A stretch of 64,000 nt of DNA, from the NCBI GenBank assembly GCA_020444245.1, contig JAHLLI010000007.1:62001-126000 (forward strand), written 5' to 3'. This DNA comes from Actinomycetales bacterium (GTDB lineage Bacteria; Actinomycetota; Actinomycetes; Actinomycetales; Cellulomonadaceae). Position numbers and translations under genes: made by a program. The notes under the pieces are model-generated. The model did no database searches, was not told the DNA's origin, and saw only the letters and a list, made by a program, of their open reading frames with translations. This document shows positions 17,341 through 26,416 of this stretch, piece by piece. Position 1 is the stretch's first letter, and the number at the start of each line of letters is the position of its first letter.

Positions 17341-20169
17341 TCAGCTGCAGCCGCTGGTCGACCCGCAGCCCTCGCAGACGTGGCAGGAGCCCGAGGGCCG
17401 CATCTTGATCCCGCAGTTCATGCACAGCGGGGCGTCGGCCGCACGGCCCTGGAGCAGGTCCATCAGCTCGGCCGAGGAGTGCACCTGCGCGGGGGGCGCG
17501 ACCGCCGTCGGGCGGGACGGGGCTTCGTCGAGCGGCTCGTCGACGATCGCCTGACCCGAGCCGTCGTCCTCCGTGACGGGGGTGATCGGCTCGTACGAGC
17601 CGGTCTCGAGCTGCCGCTGCCGCTCCTCCGTCGTGTAGATGCCCAGTGAGGACCGGGTCTCGAAGGACAGGTAGTCCAGCGCGAGGCGGCGGAAGATGTA
17701 GTCCATCATCGACTGGGCCATGCGGATGTCCGGGTCGTCGGTCATGCCGGCGGGCTCGAAGCGCATGTTGGTGAACTTCTGCACGTACGTCTCCAGCGGC
17801 ACGCCGTACTGGAGAGCGACGGAGACCGCGATCGAGAACGCATCCATCACGCCGGCGAGGGTCGAGCCCTGCTTTCCGAGCTTGAGGAACACCTCGCCGA
17901 GCCCGTCACCGGGGTAGGAGCCGGCGGTGATGTACCCATCGGCGCCGCCCACCGTGAACGACGTGGTCTTCGAGTCGCGCTGGCGCGGCAGGCGCTTGCG
18001 GGTCGCCCGGCCGGGACCGGCCACCTCGACCACGGGTGCCGGTGCGTCTGCCTTCTTGGCCTTGGCGTCCGACAGCGGCTGACCGACCTTGCAGTTGTCG
18101 CGGTAGATCGCCAGGGCCTTGATGCCCATCGACCAGGCGTCGAAGTAGAGCTTCTCGACGTCCTCGACGGTGGTCTCCTCCGGCATGTTCACCGTCTTGG
18201 AGATCGCACCGGAGATGAACGGCTGGACGGCCGCCATCATCCGCACGTGGCCCATCGGGGAGATCGCGCGCTCGCCCATCGCGCAGTCGAACACCTCGTA
18301 GTGCTCCGGCTTGAGACCGGGGGCGTCGATCACGTGACCGTGCTCGGCGATGTACTCCACGATCGCCTCGCTGGTCTCGGTGGTGTAGCCGAGCTGGTTG
18401 AGCGCACGCGGGATGGTCTGGTTGACGATCTGCATCGAGCCGCCGCCGACGAGCTTCTTGAACTTCACCAGCGAGAAGTCGGGCTCCACCCCGGTGGTGT
18501 CGCAGTCCATCATGAAGCCGATGGTCCCGGTAGGGGCCAGCACCGAGGCCTGCGCGTTGCGCCAGCCGTTGCGCACGCCGAGCTTGTTGCCCTCGGCCCA
18601 GGCCTTGGTCGCGGCCGCGTGGATCTCGCCGTCCATGACGTGCAGGGTGCGGATGTCGTCGTTGGCCGCGGCGTGCTTGCGCATGACGCGCTGGTGCGCC
18701 TGGGCATTCTGCGCGTATCCGTCGTAGGGGCCGACCACAGCGGCCAGCTCAGCCGAGCGCCGGTACGCCGTGCCGGTCATCAGCGAGGTGATCGCCGCGG
18801 CCAGCGCCCGGCCCCCAGCCGAGTCGTAGCCGTGCCCGGTCGCCATGAGCAGCGCCCCGAGGTTGGCGTACCCGATGCCGAGCTGGCGGAACGCGCGGGT
18901 GGTCTCACCGATCGGCTCGGTCGGGAAGTCGGCGAAGCAGATCGAGATGTCCATCGCCGTGATGACGAGCTCGGTCGCCTTGACGAACCGCTCGACGTCG
19001 AAGGTGTCGTCCTCGCGCAGGAACTTCAGCAGGTTGAGCGAGGCGAGGTTGCACGAGGAGTTGTCCAGGTGCATGTACTCGCTGCACGGGTTGGAGGCGT
19101 TGATCCGGCCCGACTCGGGGCTGGTGTGCCAGTCGTTGATCGTCGAGTCGTACTGGATGCCCGGGTCGGCGCAGGCCCATGCGGCCTCGGCGATCTTGCG
19201 GAACAGGCCCTTCGCGTCGACGGTGTCGACCACGGAGCCGTCCGTGCGCGCCTTGAGCCCGAACTCGGTGCCGTCCGCGACCGCCTGCATGAACTCGTCG
19301 GAGACCCGCACCGAGTTGTTCGCGTTCTGGTACTGGACCGAGACGATGTCCTTGCCGCCGAGGTCCATGTCGAACCCGGCGTCGCGCAGCGCGCGGATCT
19401 TGTCCTCCTCGCGCATCTTGGTCTCGACGAACTCCTCGATGTCGGGGTGGTCGACGTCGAGCACGACCATCTTGGCCGCACGGCGCGTCGCACCGCCGGA
19501 CTTGATGGTCCCGGCCGAGGCGTCGGCGCCCCGCATGAAGGAGATCGGGCCGGAGGCGGTGCCGCCGGAGGAGAGCAGCTCCTTGGAGGAACGGATCCGG
19601 GACAGGTTCAGGCCGGCGCCCGAGCCGCCCTTGAAGATCATCCCCTCCTCGCGGTACCAGTTCAGGATCGAGTCCATCGTGTCGTCGACCGAGAGGATGA
19701 AGCAGGCCGACACCTGCTGCGGCGAGGGCGTGCCCACGTTGAACCAGACGGGGGAGTTGAAGCTGAACAGCTGGTGCAGGAGCATCCAGGTCAGCTCGTG
19801 CTCGAAGACCTCGGCGTCGGCGTCGGTCGCGAAGTACCCGTGCTGCTTGCCGGCCCGGGTGTAGGTGAGGACCACACGGTCGATGAGCTGGCGCAGGCTG
19901 TGCTCGCGCTGCTCGGTGCCGACCGCGCCGCGGAAGTACTTCGTGGTGACGATCGTGGTGGCGTTCATCGACCAGGTGGACGGGAACTCCACGCCCTTCT
20001 GCTCGAAGATCGTCTCGCCGGTCTTCCAGTTGGTCTGGACGACGTCGCGACGCTCCCAGGTCACCTCGTCGTACGGGTGCATCCCCGGCGTCGTGAAGAC
20101 GCGCTCGATGGTCAGGCCGGCAGGCCCCTTGCGCCCCTGCTTGCGGGGTCCGGCGGACGTCTCGGTCAT
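17341..20169 (-). CDS. nrdJ: Vitamin B12-dependent (class II) ribonucleotide reductase
   Basis: Reduces ribonucleotides to deoxyribonucleotides using adenosylcobalamin to make the thiyl radical. Start chosen at ATG 20169 (MTETSAGPRKQGRKG) because AAAGGGAGC precedes it; the product is 942 residues, normal for the actinobacterial form. Visible motifs: SPVWFNVG near 140, GGSGAGLNLS near 200, the active-site stretch NPCSEYMHLDNSSCNLASLNL near 370, and APTGTIGFMMDCDTTGVEPDF near 550. The C-terminus is a cysteine-rich zinc-ribbon tail (CMNCGIKMRPSGSCHVCEGCG). The neighbouring cobalamin transporter operon and adenosyltransferase supply its cofactor. NrdR-like and DnaA-like boxes lie upstream. Confidence 0.96.
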   Translation of the reverse strand: MTETSAGPRKQGRKGPAGLTIERVFTTPGMHPYDEVTWERRDVVQTNWKTGETIFEQKGVEFPSTWSMNATTIVTTKYFRGAVGTEQREHSLRQLIDRVVLTYTRAGKQHGYFATDADAEVFEHELTWMLLHQLFSFNSPVWFNVGTPSPQQVSACFILSVDDTMDSILNWYREEGMIFKGGSGAGLNLSRIRSSKELLSSGGTASGPISFMRGADASAGTIKSGGATRRAAKMVVLDVDHPDIEEFVETKMREEDKIRALRDAGFDMDLGGKDIVSVQYQNANNSVRVSDEFMQAVADGTEFGLKARTDGSVVDTVDAKGLFRKIAEAAWACADPGIQYDSTINDWHTSPESGRINASNPCSEYMHLDNSSCNLASLNLLKFLREDDTFDVERFVKATELVITAMDISICFADFPTEPIGETTRAFRQLGIGYANLGALLMATGHGYDSAGGRALAAAITSLMTGTAYRRSAELAAVVGPYDGYAQNAQAHQRVMRKHAAANDDIRTLHVMDGEIHAAATKAWAEGNKLGVRNGWRNAQASVLAPTGTIGFMMDCDTTGVEPDFSLVKFKKLVGGGSMQIVNQTIPRALNQLGYTTETSEAIVEYIAEHGHVIDAPGLKPEHYEVFDCAMGERAISPMGHVRMMAAVQPFISGAISKTVNMPEETTVEDVEKLYFDAWSMGIKALAIYRDNCKVGQPLSDAKAKKADAPAPVVEVAGPGRATRKRLPRQRDSKTTSFTVGGADGYITAGSYPGDGLGEVFLKLGKQGSTLAGVMDAFSIAVSVALQYGVPLETYVQKFTNMRFEPAGMTDDPDIRMAQSMMDYIFRRLALDYLSFETRSSLGIYTTEERQRQLETGSYEPITPVTEDDGSGQAIVDEPLDEAPSRPTAVAPPAQVHSSAELMDLLQGRAADAPLCMNCGIKMRPSGSCHVCEGCGSTSGCS

Positions 20170-20291
20170 CGCGTGCTCCCTTTCGCTCTCCAGGCCGGTC
20201 GTGCGGCCCGGAGCCGTCGTGCCTGTCGCCCTGCTGTGTCGTCGTACCCGCGGAGTCGCGCAGGTCACCGCGGCGGGCCTGTGCAGATCTC

Positions 20292-20395
20292 TGTGGGAAA
20301 CCTGTGGGTGGTGCTGTGTGTGCCCGCCGCTCGCTGTGGACAACTCCACCACAACGTGTGCCGGAACTACATCGGTGTCACCACTATATGTTGTG
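20292..20395 (-). promoter_or_regulatory. nrdJ control region: two NrdR-like boxes and DnaA-like boxes
   Basis: CACTATATGTTGTG at 20382-20395 matches the NrdR-box pattern. A second, weaker copy on the opposite strand (CACACGTTGTGG, 20349-20360) lies about three helical turns away, the usual spacing for paired NrdR boxes. Closer to the gene are TTGTCCACA (reverse strand, 20335-20343), identical to the high-GC DnaA box, and TTTCCCACA (20292-20300). NrdR represses nrd genes when dATP is high; DnaA control of nrd genes is known in E. coli. The rest of the 408-base gap at 20170-20577 holds nothing else I recognise. Confidence 0.6.
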
Positions 20396-20577
20396 CCACC
20401 GACAGAGGCGAGGTCCCACTTTCGTCCGATGACCTGCGCGTCGTGGGGGCGACGGTGAGAACCCGCAGGTGAGCCGCACGGCCGCCCCGAGCGGGCCCGG
20501 GATCCGAGACCCACGGTCACCCGATCGGCGCAGCACTCGTACGGCGTGTCGCGCCGGCCCCGGCGTGTCGGACGCGG

Positions 20578-21516
20578 TCAGCGGGGGAGCGGCTCACCCG
20601 TCGCCGGTCGCTCCGTGGATCGGTCCGCGGACCGATCCACGACACGCTCCGGGACCCGGTCGGCGGAGCCGTCGGCGACGTGCTCGGCCGTTCGATCGGT
20701 GACGAAGACCGCCGGGACGAACGCCGCACGCGCCGCGGTGCGCCTCAGCAGCCTCAGTACCGGCGCGCCCACCAGCGCCACCCCGACCGCGGTCGTGACG
20801 GCCCGACCGACGTCCCAGCCCAGCGAGGTCGCCACCGTGAACGCCGCGAGCCGGCGCAGGTTGTCGCCCAGCGGGGCACCCGGCACGAAGGACAGGGCGG
20901 TGTCCGAGCCCAGGGTGAACGGCCAGAACGACAGGTTCATCGCCAGGCCGAACGCGAGGGACGCGAGTGCTCCGTAGCCGGCGAGCATCACCAGCTCGGC
21001 GGACCCGCGCGGACGTCGGGGCAGCAGCCCCGCACCCAGGCCCACCCACGCCGCCCCGAGCATCTGGAACGGCAGCCACGGCCCCACGCCCCCGGTCAGC
21101 AGGGCTGAGGTGGCCAGGGTGGTGGCGCCGAGTGCGAACCCGAAGCCCGGGCCCAGGACCCGCCCGCCGAGGACCAGCACCGTGAACACGAGCTCGACGC
21201 CCGCGGCCCCGGCGGACAGGGGCCGCAGCGCGGCCCCGACAGCGGCGAGCAGCCCGAGCAGCGCGACGGCCTTGACGTCCATGCCGCCGTCGGCCAGCGC
21301 GAGGTGCACGACGAGCAGGACGCCGGCGACCACCACGCCCAGCACCAGCGGCGCGTCGGTGGCGTGCGCCAGACCCGCCTCCGGGTTCACGAGCAGGGGC
21401 CAGCCGAAGGCCGCCAGGCCGACGGCCGAGGCGAGCACCAGCGCGACCACGCTCCAGCGGCCCAGCCGGACGGCCGCCGCCCGCCCCGGACCGCTCCGAC
21501 CCGCCGGCGCGGTCAT
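20578..21516 (-). CDS. ECF transporter S component, probably cobalamin-specific
   Basis: A 312-residue membrane protein (start ATG 21516, MTAPAGRSGPGRAA) with six or more hydrophobic segments, for example WSVVALVLASAVGLAAFGWPLL and GFALGATTLATSALLTGG, and a polar, Asp/Arg-rich tail. It is the last gene of the operon and overlaps the ATPase gene by 4 bases. S components bind the vitamin; substrate cannot be read from this sequence alone. The cobalamin riboswitch ahead of the operon, the transcobalamin-like surface protein, and the adjacent adenosyltransferase and NrdJ all point to vitamin B12 or a precursor. Confidence 0.75.
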   Translation of the reverse strand: MTAPAGRSGPGRAAAVRLGRWSVVALVLASAVGLAAFGWPLLVNPEAGLAHATDAPLVLGVVVAGVLLVVHLALADGGMDVKAVALLGLLAAVGAALRPLSAGAAGVELVFTVLVLGGRVLGPGFGFALGATTLATSALLTGGVGPWLPFQMLGAAWVGLGAGLLPRRPRGSAELVMLAGYGALASLAFGLAMNLSFWPFTLGSDTALSFVPGAPLGDNLRRLAAFTVATSLGWDVGRAVTTAVGVALVGAPVLRLLRRTAARAAFVPAVFVTDRTAEHVADGSADRVPERVVDRSADRSTERPATGEPLPR

Positions 21517-23141
21517 CCCGCCACCGCCAGGGCGGCGCGGACCTCGTCCACGGTCAGCAACGGCAACGGGTGCATGACCTTGGCCACCTGCGGCGCGAAG
21601 GTCGGCGAGGCGACCAGCACGTCGCGCGCCGAGCCGTCCGTGACCACCTCGCCGTCGGCCAGCACGACCACCCGCTCCGCGCACTGGGCGACGAACTCCA
21701 CGTCGTGGCTGGACAGCAGCACCGCGCCGCCGCCCGCCGCGTGCCCGGCGAGGATCGCCGCCAGCGCGCGCTTGGCCGCATAGTCCAGGCCGCGGGTCGG
21801 CTCGTCGAGCAGCAGCACCGAGGGCCGGGCGGCCAGCTGCACCGCCAGCACGAGAGCCAGCCGCTGACCCTCGGACAGGTCGCGGGGGTGGGCGTCGTCC
21901 GGCACAGGTCCGGCGAGCCGGGCCAGCAACGCCGCACAGGTCCCCGGCGGCGCCCCGGCCTGCCGGTCGCCGGCCGCGCACTCGTCGGCGACCGACGACA
22001 GGTACACGAGGTCCATCGGGTCCTGCGGCACCAGGGCGACCAGCTCACGCGCCCGGGCAGGGACCAGCGCCGCCGGATCGCCGCCGTCCCGTCCCTCCCG
22101 CCGCACCGCGACCGACCCGGCGCTGCGCGGACCTGCGCCCGCCAGGGCCCACAGCAGCGAGGACTTCCCCGCACCGTTGCGGCCCATCAGGGCGGTGACG
22201 GTGCCGGCGTCGAGGTCGAGGTCGACGCCGCGCACCGCGTGGGCGCGGCGGTAGCGGACGTGCATCCCACGCGCGGTGAGGGCGGGGGCACCGCCGGCCG
22301 GTGGCGCGTCCGTCACGGTCGGCGGCAGCGCGGCGAGCCGGCCACGGAGCGCGGTCACCCGCCGACGGGCGTCACGGACCGACAAGGGCACCGGTCGCCA
22401 CCCTGCGACCTGCGCCAGCTCCACCAGGGGAGGCGCGGAGGCGCCGGGCTCCAGCAGGTCGGCGGCCCGCCCCTCGCGCACCGTGCCGTCCGGCGCCACG
22501 GCCAGCACCCGGTCCGCGTACTGCACCACGCGCTCGAGACGGTGCTCGGCCAGCAGCACCGTCATCCCGTGGTCGTGGACGAGCCGGGTGAGCGCGGCGA
22601 GCACGTCGTCGGCGGCCGGCGGGTCCAGGGCGGAGGTCGGCTCGTCCAGCACGAGGACTCGGGGGTGCGCGGTCAGCACCGCGCCGATGGCGGCCCGCTG
22701 CTGCTCGCCGCCGGACAGGTCGCGCAGCGAGGCGTCGCGCAGGCCGGCCAGGCCTAGGAGGTCGAGCACCTCCTCCATCCGGACGCGCATCGCGGCGGGC
22801 GGCAGGCCGAGCTGCTCCATCGCGTAGGCGAGCTCGTCCTCGACCGTCTCGGTGACGAACCCGCGGGCCGGGTCCTGGAGCACGACGCCGACCAGGTCGG
22901 CGAGGTCGCGCGGCCTGTGCTCGCGGGTGTCGCGACCGTCGACCAGGACCCGGCCGGCGAGCGTGCCCCCGGAGAAGTGCGGCACCAGGCCGCTGACGGC
23001 GCGCAGGAGGGTGGACTTGCCTGCGCCGGTCGGTCCCACCACGAGGCAGAGCTCGCCCTCGGCGACCGAGACGTCGACGTCGCGCAGGGCCGGGGACGTC
23101 GCGCCGGAGTAGGTGACGGTCACGTGGTCGAGCCGGATCAT
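21513..23141 (-). CDS. ECF transporter ATPase, two fused ABC domains (EcfA-EcfA')
   Basis: A 542-residue protein carrying two complete ABC ATPase domains, powering uptake with the T and S components. First domain: Walker A GPTGAGKST near residue 37, signature LSGGEQQR near 143, Walker B VLVLDEPTSALD. Second domain: Walker A GRNGAGKSS near 325, signature DLSEGQRLAL (LSEGQ) near 440, Walker B VLLLDEPTRGLD. ATG at 23141 overlaps the EcfT stop (ATGA), and its own stop overlaps the S-component start. Fused ATPases of this kind are common in actinobacterial ECF systems. Confidence 0.92.
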   Translation of the reverse strand: MIRLDHVTVTYSGATSPALRDVDVSVAEGELCLVVGPTGAGKSTLLRAVSGLVPHFSGGTLAGRVLVDGRDTREHRPRDLADLVGVVLQDPARGFVTETVEDELAYAMEQLGLPPAAMRVRMEEVLDLLGLAGLRDASLRDLSGGEQQRAAIGAVLTAHPRVLVLDEPTSALDPPAADDVLAALTRLVHDHGMTVLLAEHRLERVVQYADRVLAVAPDGTVREGRAADLLEPGASAPPLVELAQVAGWRPVPLSVRDARRRVTALRGRLAALPPTVTDAPPAGGAPALTARGMHVRYRRAHAVRGVDLDLDAGTVTALMGRNGAGKSSLLWALAGAGPRSAGSVAVRREGRDGGDPAALVPARARELVALVPQDPMDLVYLSSVADECAAGDRQAGAPPGTCAALLARLAGPVPDDAHPRDLSEGQRLALVLAVQLAARPSVLLLDEPTRGLDYAAKRALAAILAGHAAGGGAVLLSSHDVEFVAQCAERVVVLADGEVVTDGSARDVLVASPTFAPQVAKVMHPLPLLTVDEVRAALAVAG

Positions 23142-24121
23142 GCCGACACCTCCGCCGGCAGGGGAGCCGGCACGAGGGCGCCGAGGCCGGCGAGCACGAC
23201 GGCCGCGAGCACCACCGGGGGCCCACCCGCGACCGCACCCACGAGCCCGATCGCACCGGCTCCGGCCGCGAGCCACTCCCGGCCCCGCCACGGGTCGGGG
23301 CGGTACCGGGTGCGCCGGGCGCCACGTGCGGCCAGCAGGCCGCCGGCCGTCCCCAGACCGACCGCTGCCGCCAGGGCCGGGACGGCGTAGGCCGGATCGC
23401 CCGTGAGCAGGCCGTACAGGCCCACCGCAGACGCGAGCAGCGCCGCCACGAGTGCGGGCAGAGCCCGGGGGTCCGCCCGGCCGCTGCGGCGTGCGTAGCC
23501 GCGCACGTCCATCGACGCCGCGAGGTCCACGGCCCGGTCCAGGGCGTCGGCCAGCACCGGCAACGCGGTCTCGGCGAGGGCGCGCGGGCCCCTGTCGGGG
23601 AGTCCCCGCAGACGTCGGGCGCGCCGGGCGGCCCCTGTGGCCCGGACCAGCGACGGGGCGACGGCCACCGCGATCGCCGCGGCGGTGGCCAGGTGGTGCA
23701 ACGCCGGAGGCACCGAGCGCAGGAGCCGCGAGGGCGAGGACGCGGTGGCGGCCGCACCGACCGCAAGGACCATCACGGCCAGCGCGAGCCCACCGAGCGC
23801 GGCCCGGGCCAACCCGGCCGCGGTCACCGGCCCGAGCAGCTCGACACCGGGTGCCCAGGGGGGCTGCCAGGAGGGCAGGTCCACGAGCACCTGACCATCG
23901 GGCACCTTGAGCCCGACCAGGACGTAGAACACCACCCGCACCACGACGATCCCGAGCCCCAGCACGAGGTAGCCGGAGAACGGCGGCGCCCCGGGGCGGC
24001 GGCCGAGGCCCGCGAGGACCAGGGTCGCCGCCACGAGGAGGCCGAGCACGGCGGGCGAGGTGGTCCGCCCCGCGAGCGCGACGACGCCCGCGGCCCAGAC
24101 CCACCACGCCGCCGGGTGCAC
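23138..24121 (-). CDS. ECF transporter T component (EcfT/CbiQ type)
   Basis: A 327-residue membrane protein that couples the ATPases to the S component. The conserved cytoplasmic segment shows the Ala-Arg-Gly-type coupling helices: ATGAARRARRLRGLPDRG near 165-180 and MDVRGYARRSGR near 205-215. Several transmembrane helices flank these. GTG at 24121 starts one base after the stop of the upstream surface-protein gene. The gene is the second of four in the riboswitch-controlled operon. Confidence 0.85.
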   Translation of the reverse strand: MHPAAWWVWAAGVVALAGRTTSPAVLGLLVAATLVLAGLGRRPGAPPFSGYLVLGLGIVVVRVVFYVLVGLKVPDGQVLVDLPSWQPPWAPGVELLGPVTAAGLARAALGGLALAVMVLAVGAAATASSPSRLLRSVPPALHHLATAAAIAVAVAPSLVRATGAARRARRLRGLPDRGPRALAETALPVLADALDRAVDLAASMDVRGYARRSGRADPRALPALVAALLASAVGLYGLLTGDPAYAVPALAAAVGLGTAGGLLAARGARRTRYRPDPWRGREWLAAGAGAIGLVGAVAGGPPVVLAAVVLAGLGALVPAPLPAEVSA

Positions 24122-24122
24122 G

Positions 24123-24785
24123 TCAGCTCCGTCCGCGTCGCATCACCACGGCGGTCGTGACCACGAGGCCGAGCGCGATCAGCCCGACGACGATCCCGAA
24201 CCAGGGCACCGAGGTGCCGCCCGAGGACTGCTCGTCGACCTGTCCGCCGGGCGCGAGGGTCTCGGTGGCGGACGGCGCGTCCGTCGCCGTCGCGGCGGGG
24301 CTCGCGGTCTCGGTCGCCGGGTCGGTCGCCTCGGGGGTCGACGTCGTCAGTGCGGTGAGGTCCACGTCCGGTCCGGCGCTGCCATCGGACCAGCGCCATC
24401 CCTCGATGCCGCCGGGCTGCGGAGCGGCGGTGTCCGAGCCCTCCATGTAGGCCTGCCAGGTGCCGTCCTGCGCGTTCCAGTACGACCAGTACGAGCCCTC
24501 GAACGTCGTCGGGCAGGGGTCCGGGAGGTTGTCGACCGCGCAGATCAGCCCCGAGGCGTCACGGGTGTCGGTGAACCCGGCCTGGCGCAGGGCGTCGGTG
24601 CCGGTGGCGGGGGAGTCGTCGGCGCAGCCGATCGACACGTCGCCGCCGAGCGCGGTGGCGTCGACCACGACGGTGACGCCGGTCGGGTCGGTGCACGCGC
24701 CGTCCGGCGCCGCCTGGGCCGGCGCGGCCGCGAGAAGGGGGAAGAGCGAGAACGCCGCGACGAGCGCGGCACGACGCAACAGCAC
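24123..24785 (-). CDS. Surface-anchored transcobalamin-like (DUF4430-type) protein
   Basis: Start chosen at GTG 24785, because AAAGAGG precedes it and it opens a clean signal peptide (MLLRRAALVAAFSLFPLLAA, cleavage near AQA). The mature domain has two cysteine pairs and the motif YWSYWNAQDGTWQAYMEG followed by GIEGWRW, which is the pattern of the transcobalamin-like C-terminal/DUF4430 domain. A Thr/Ala/Pro/Glu-rich stalk leads to a C-terminal membrane helix (VPWFGIVVGLIALGLVV) and basic tail (MRRGRS). It is the first gene after a cobalamin riboswitch and heads the ECF transporter operon, so it probably captures cobalamin outside the cell. Binding itself is inferred. Confidence 0.78.
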   Translation of the reverse strand: MLLRRAALVAAFSLFPLLAAAPAQAAPDGACTDPTGVTVVVDATALGGDVSIGCADDSPATGTDALRQAGFTDTRDASGLICAVDNLPDPCPTTFEGSYWSYWNAQDGTWQAYMEGSDTAAPQPGGIEGWRWSDGSAGPDVDLTALTTSTPEATDPATETASPAATATDAPSATETLAPGGQVDEQSSGGTSVPWFGIVVGLIALGLVVTTAVVMRRGRS

Positions 24786-24884
24786 GGGTACCTCTTTCTG
24801 AGTGGTCCGTGACGGACCCCGTGCCATCCACCCCTACGGGGGGCCAGCGCGGGCCCCGTCCCGTGTTCCTCGACGGATGTGGAG

Positions 24885-25022
24885 CCGCTCGTCCTACCCA
24901 GGTGCTCCGGCTCGCCTGCCCCGTGGATCGAGGCCGGCCTACGGTTGCGGGTCAGCGCCGGACTTCGACCGGCTTCCCCTGGACTGCAGGACCGCCACCG
25001 GTTGGTGGCACCGACAACCTAC
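24885..25022 (-). ncRNA. Cobalamin riboswitch
   Basis: The reverse strand carries the conserved cobalamin-riboswitch core at about 24937-24980: GGGGAAGCCGGTCGAAG, then TCCGGCGCTGACCCGCAACC. A B12-box-like element (GAGCCGGAGCACCTGGG) follows at about 24898-24914. It lies 100 bases before the GTG at 24785 and should repress the transcobalamin-like/ECF operon when cobalamin is abundant. A short hairpin (GTCCGT-GACGGAC) near 24810 could be part of the expression platform. Boundaries are approximate. Confidence 0.88.
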
Positions 25023-25087
25023 TCCCTGCCGAGGGGCGCGCGGGTCGGCAGGTCGTGGCACCCTGGCCGTCGACCACGGGAGGCGAT

Positions 25088-25639
25088 GTGCGGGTCTACA
25101 CGAAGGCTGGCGACGACGGCACGACGGGGCGGTTCCTCGGCGGCCGGGTCTCGAAGGCGGACCTGGTGGTCGAGGCGTGCGGCGACGTCGACGAGGCCGT
25201 CGCGGTGCTGGGCCTCGTGCGGGCCGAGCCGGGACGCGGCGGGGCCCGGCTCGGCGAGGAGGTGCTCCAGCGCCAGCGCGAGCTGTTCGTCGTCGCGGCG
25301 GACCTGGCGACCAACCCCGCCCACCGGGACCGGCTCGAACCGGGCACCTCACTGGTCACGGACGAGATGGTGACCGCCCTCGAGCACCTCATCGACGCGC
25401 TGGTCGAGCAACGGCCGCTGCGACCGGTGTTCGTCGTCCCCGGGAGCGAACCGGTCTCCGCCCGGCTCGACCACGCGCGAACCGTGGTCCGGCGCGCCGA
25501 GCGGCACGTGGTCGCGGCGCGGGCCGAGGGTCACGTGGTGGGCGAGGCGGCGCTTCGCTACCTCAACCGGCTGTCCGACCTGCTGTTCGTGATGGCCCGG
25601 CACGCCGCCGGGGAGGTCGAACCCCCCAGCCACGACTGA
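25088..25639 (+). CDS. Cob(I)alamin adenosyltransferase, PduO type
   Basis: Attaches the adenosyl group to cob(I)alamin, making the active cofactor. Start GTG 25088 follows GGGAGG; 183 residues. Family motifs are VYTKAGDDGTTG at the N-terminus (the ATP-binding loop), a YGDVDEA-equivalent (ACGDVDEAVAVLG), and the C-terminal RTVVRRAERHVV and YLNRLSDLLFVMAR helices with the substrate-binding arginines. It is divergent from the cobalamin-uptake operon, and its likely beneficiary is NrdJ. No riboswitch was seen on its own leader. Confidence 0.93.
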   Translation: MRVYTKAGDDGTTGRFLGGRVSKADLVVEACGDVDEAVAVLGLVRAEPGRGGARLGEEVLQRQRELFVVAADLATNPAHRDRLEPGTSLVTDEMVTALEHLIDALVEQRPLRPVFVVPGSEPVSARLDHARTVVRRAERHVVAARAEGHVVGEAALRYLNRLSDLLFVMARHAAGEVEPPSHD

Positions 25640-25687
25640 GCCAGCCCTACCATGGGCCCGCGCAGCACCAGTCGACGGGAGGGGCCG

Positions 25688-26362
25688 ATGGCGTTCGAAG
25701 CCGATCCCTGCCGACTGCGCACCGCTGCCGGTGAGCTCATCGCCAGGGGGTTCATCCGGGAGCACGACGAGGACTCGCTGCTGGTCGACGCCGACACGCT
25801 CGCCGGGGGCTGGTTCGCGCCGGGCGAGATGGCGGTCGTCGAGATCCTCAACCCCGACCGCGGGTCGCTCACGTACGAGGGCGTCGTGGAGTTCGCCGAG
25901 GCCAAGCGGGTCCGGCTGCGCGACCTGCGCCTCCAGGTGGTCCGCCAGCAGCGTTCCGCGGTTCGGGTCCCGACGGACCTGGCGGTCCAGGTGGTGGCGC
26001 AGGTGGGCGTGCGGCCCGAGCCCGGCGAACCCGAGGACGTCATCGTGCCCGGACCGGACGGCCGACCGGAGCGACGTCTCGACCCGCCGTGGGACGTCAC
26101 GGTGATCGACCTGTCCGCGCACGGGCTGCGGTTCCTGGCCGACCACGGCGCCGCGCCGGGTACCCAGTGGCGCATGCGGCTGCCGGCCCCTCGTCGGGAG
26201 CTCGAGCTGGTGGTCGAGGTGCTGCGCCCGCAGGAGGTGCGCGGCGGCGTCGCGCACGGCTGCCGGTTCGTGGACGCGAGGGAGCGCGACCACGACGCGC
26301 TGTTCAGCTGGGTGCTGGACCTCCAACGCCACCTCCTCGCCCGCCGAGCGGATCGGCGCTGA
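25688..26362 (+). CDS. PilZ-domain protein (c-di-GMP binding)
   Basis: A 224-residue protein starting at ATG 25688 after GGGAGGGG. The PilZ signature is complete: RSAVR at residues 89-93 and DLSAHG at 141-146, followed by the GCRFVD strand near the C-terminus. The N-terminal 85 residues form a YcgR-like flanking domain. It should bind cyclic di-GMP and change shape or partner binding; the target process is unknown because no motility or polysaccharide genes are nearby. It stands alone between the adenosyltransferase and threonine aldolase genes. Confidence 0.85.
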   Translation: MAFEADPCRLRTAAGELIARGFIREHDEDSLLVDADTLAGGWFAPGEMAVVEILNPDRGSLTYEGVVEFAEAKRVRLRDLRLQVVRQQRSAVRVPTDLAVQVVAQVGVRPEPGEPEDVIVPGPDGRPERRLDPPWDVTVIDLSAHGLRFLADHGAAPGTQWRMRLPAPRRELELVVEVLRPQEVRGGVAHGCRFVDARERDHDALFSWVLDLQRHLLARRADRR

Positions 26363-26416
26363 CCCGCACAATTCCTGCGCCTTGTAGAGCCGCCAACATG
26401 GCTCCAGGCTTGTGAG

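Noticed and set aside
20170-20340. Possible cobalamin riboswitch in the nrdJ leader
   Set aside because: The conserved core and B12 box found at 24885-25022 are absent here; only NrdR-like and DnaA-like boxes are supported.
18247-20472. 741-codon + strand frame over nrdJ
   Set aside because: Antisense shadow of nrdJ, which has all class II reductase motifs.
26386-26403. Short hairpin GAGCC/GGCTC before the threonine aldolase gene
   Set aside because: Only 5 bp and no further structure; too weak to call an attenuator or riboswitch.
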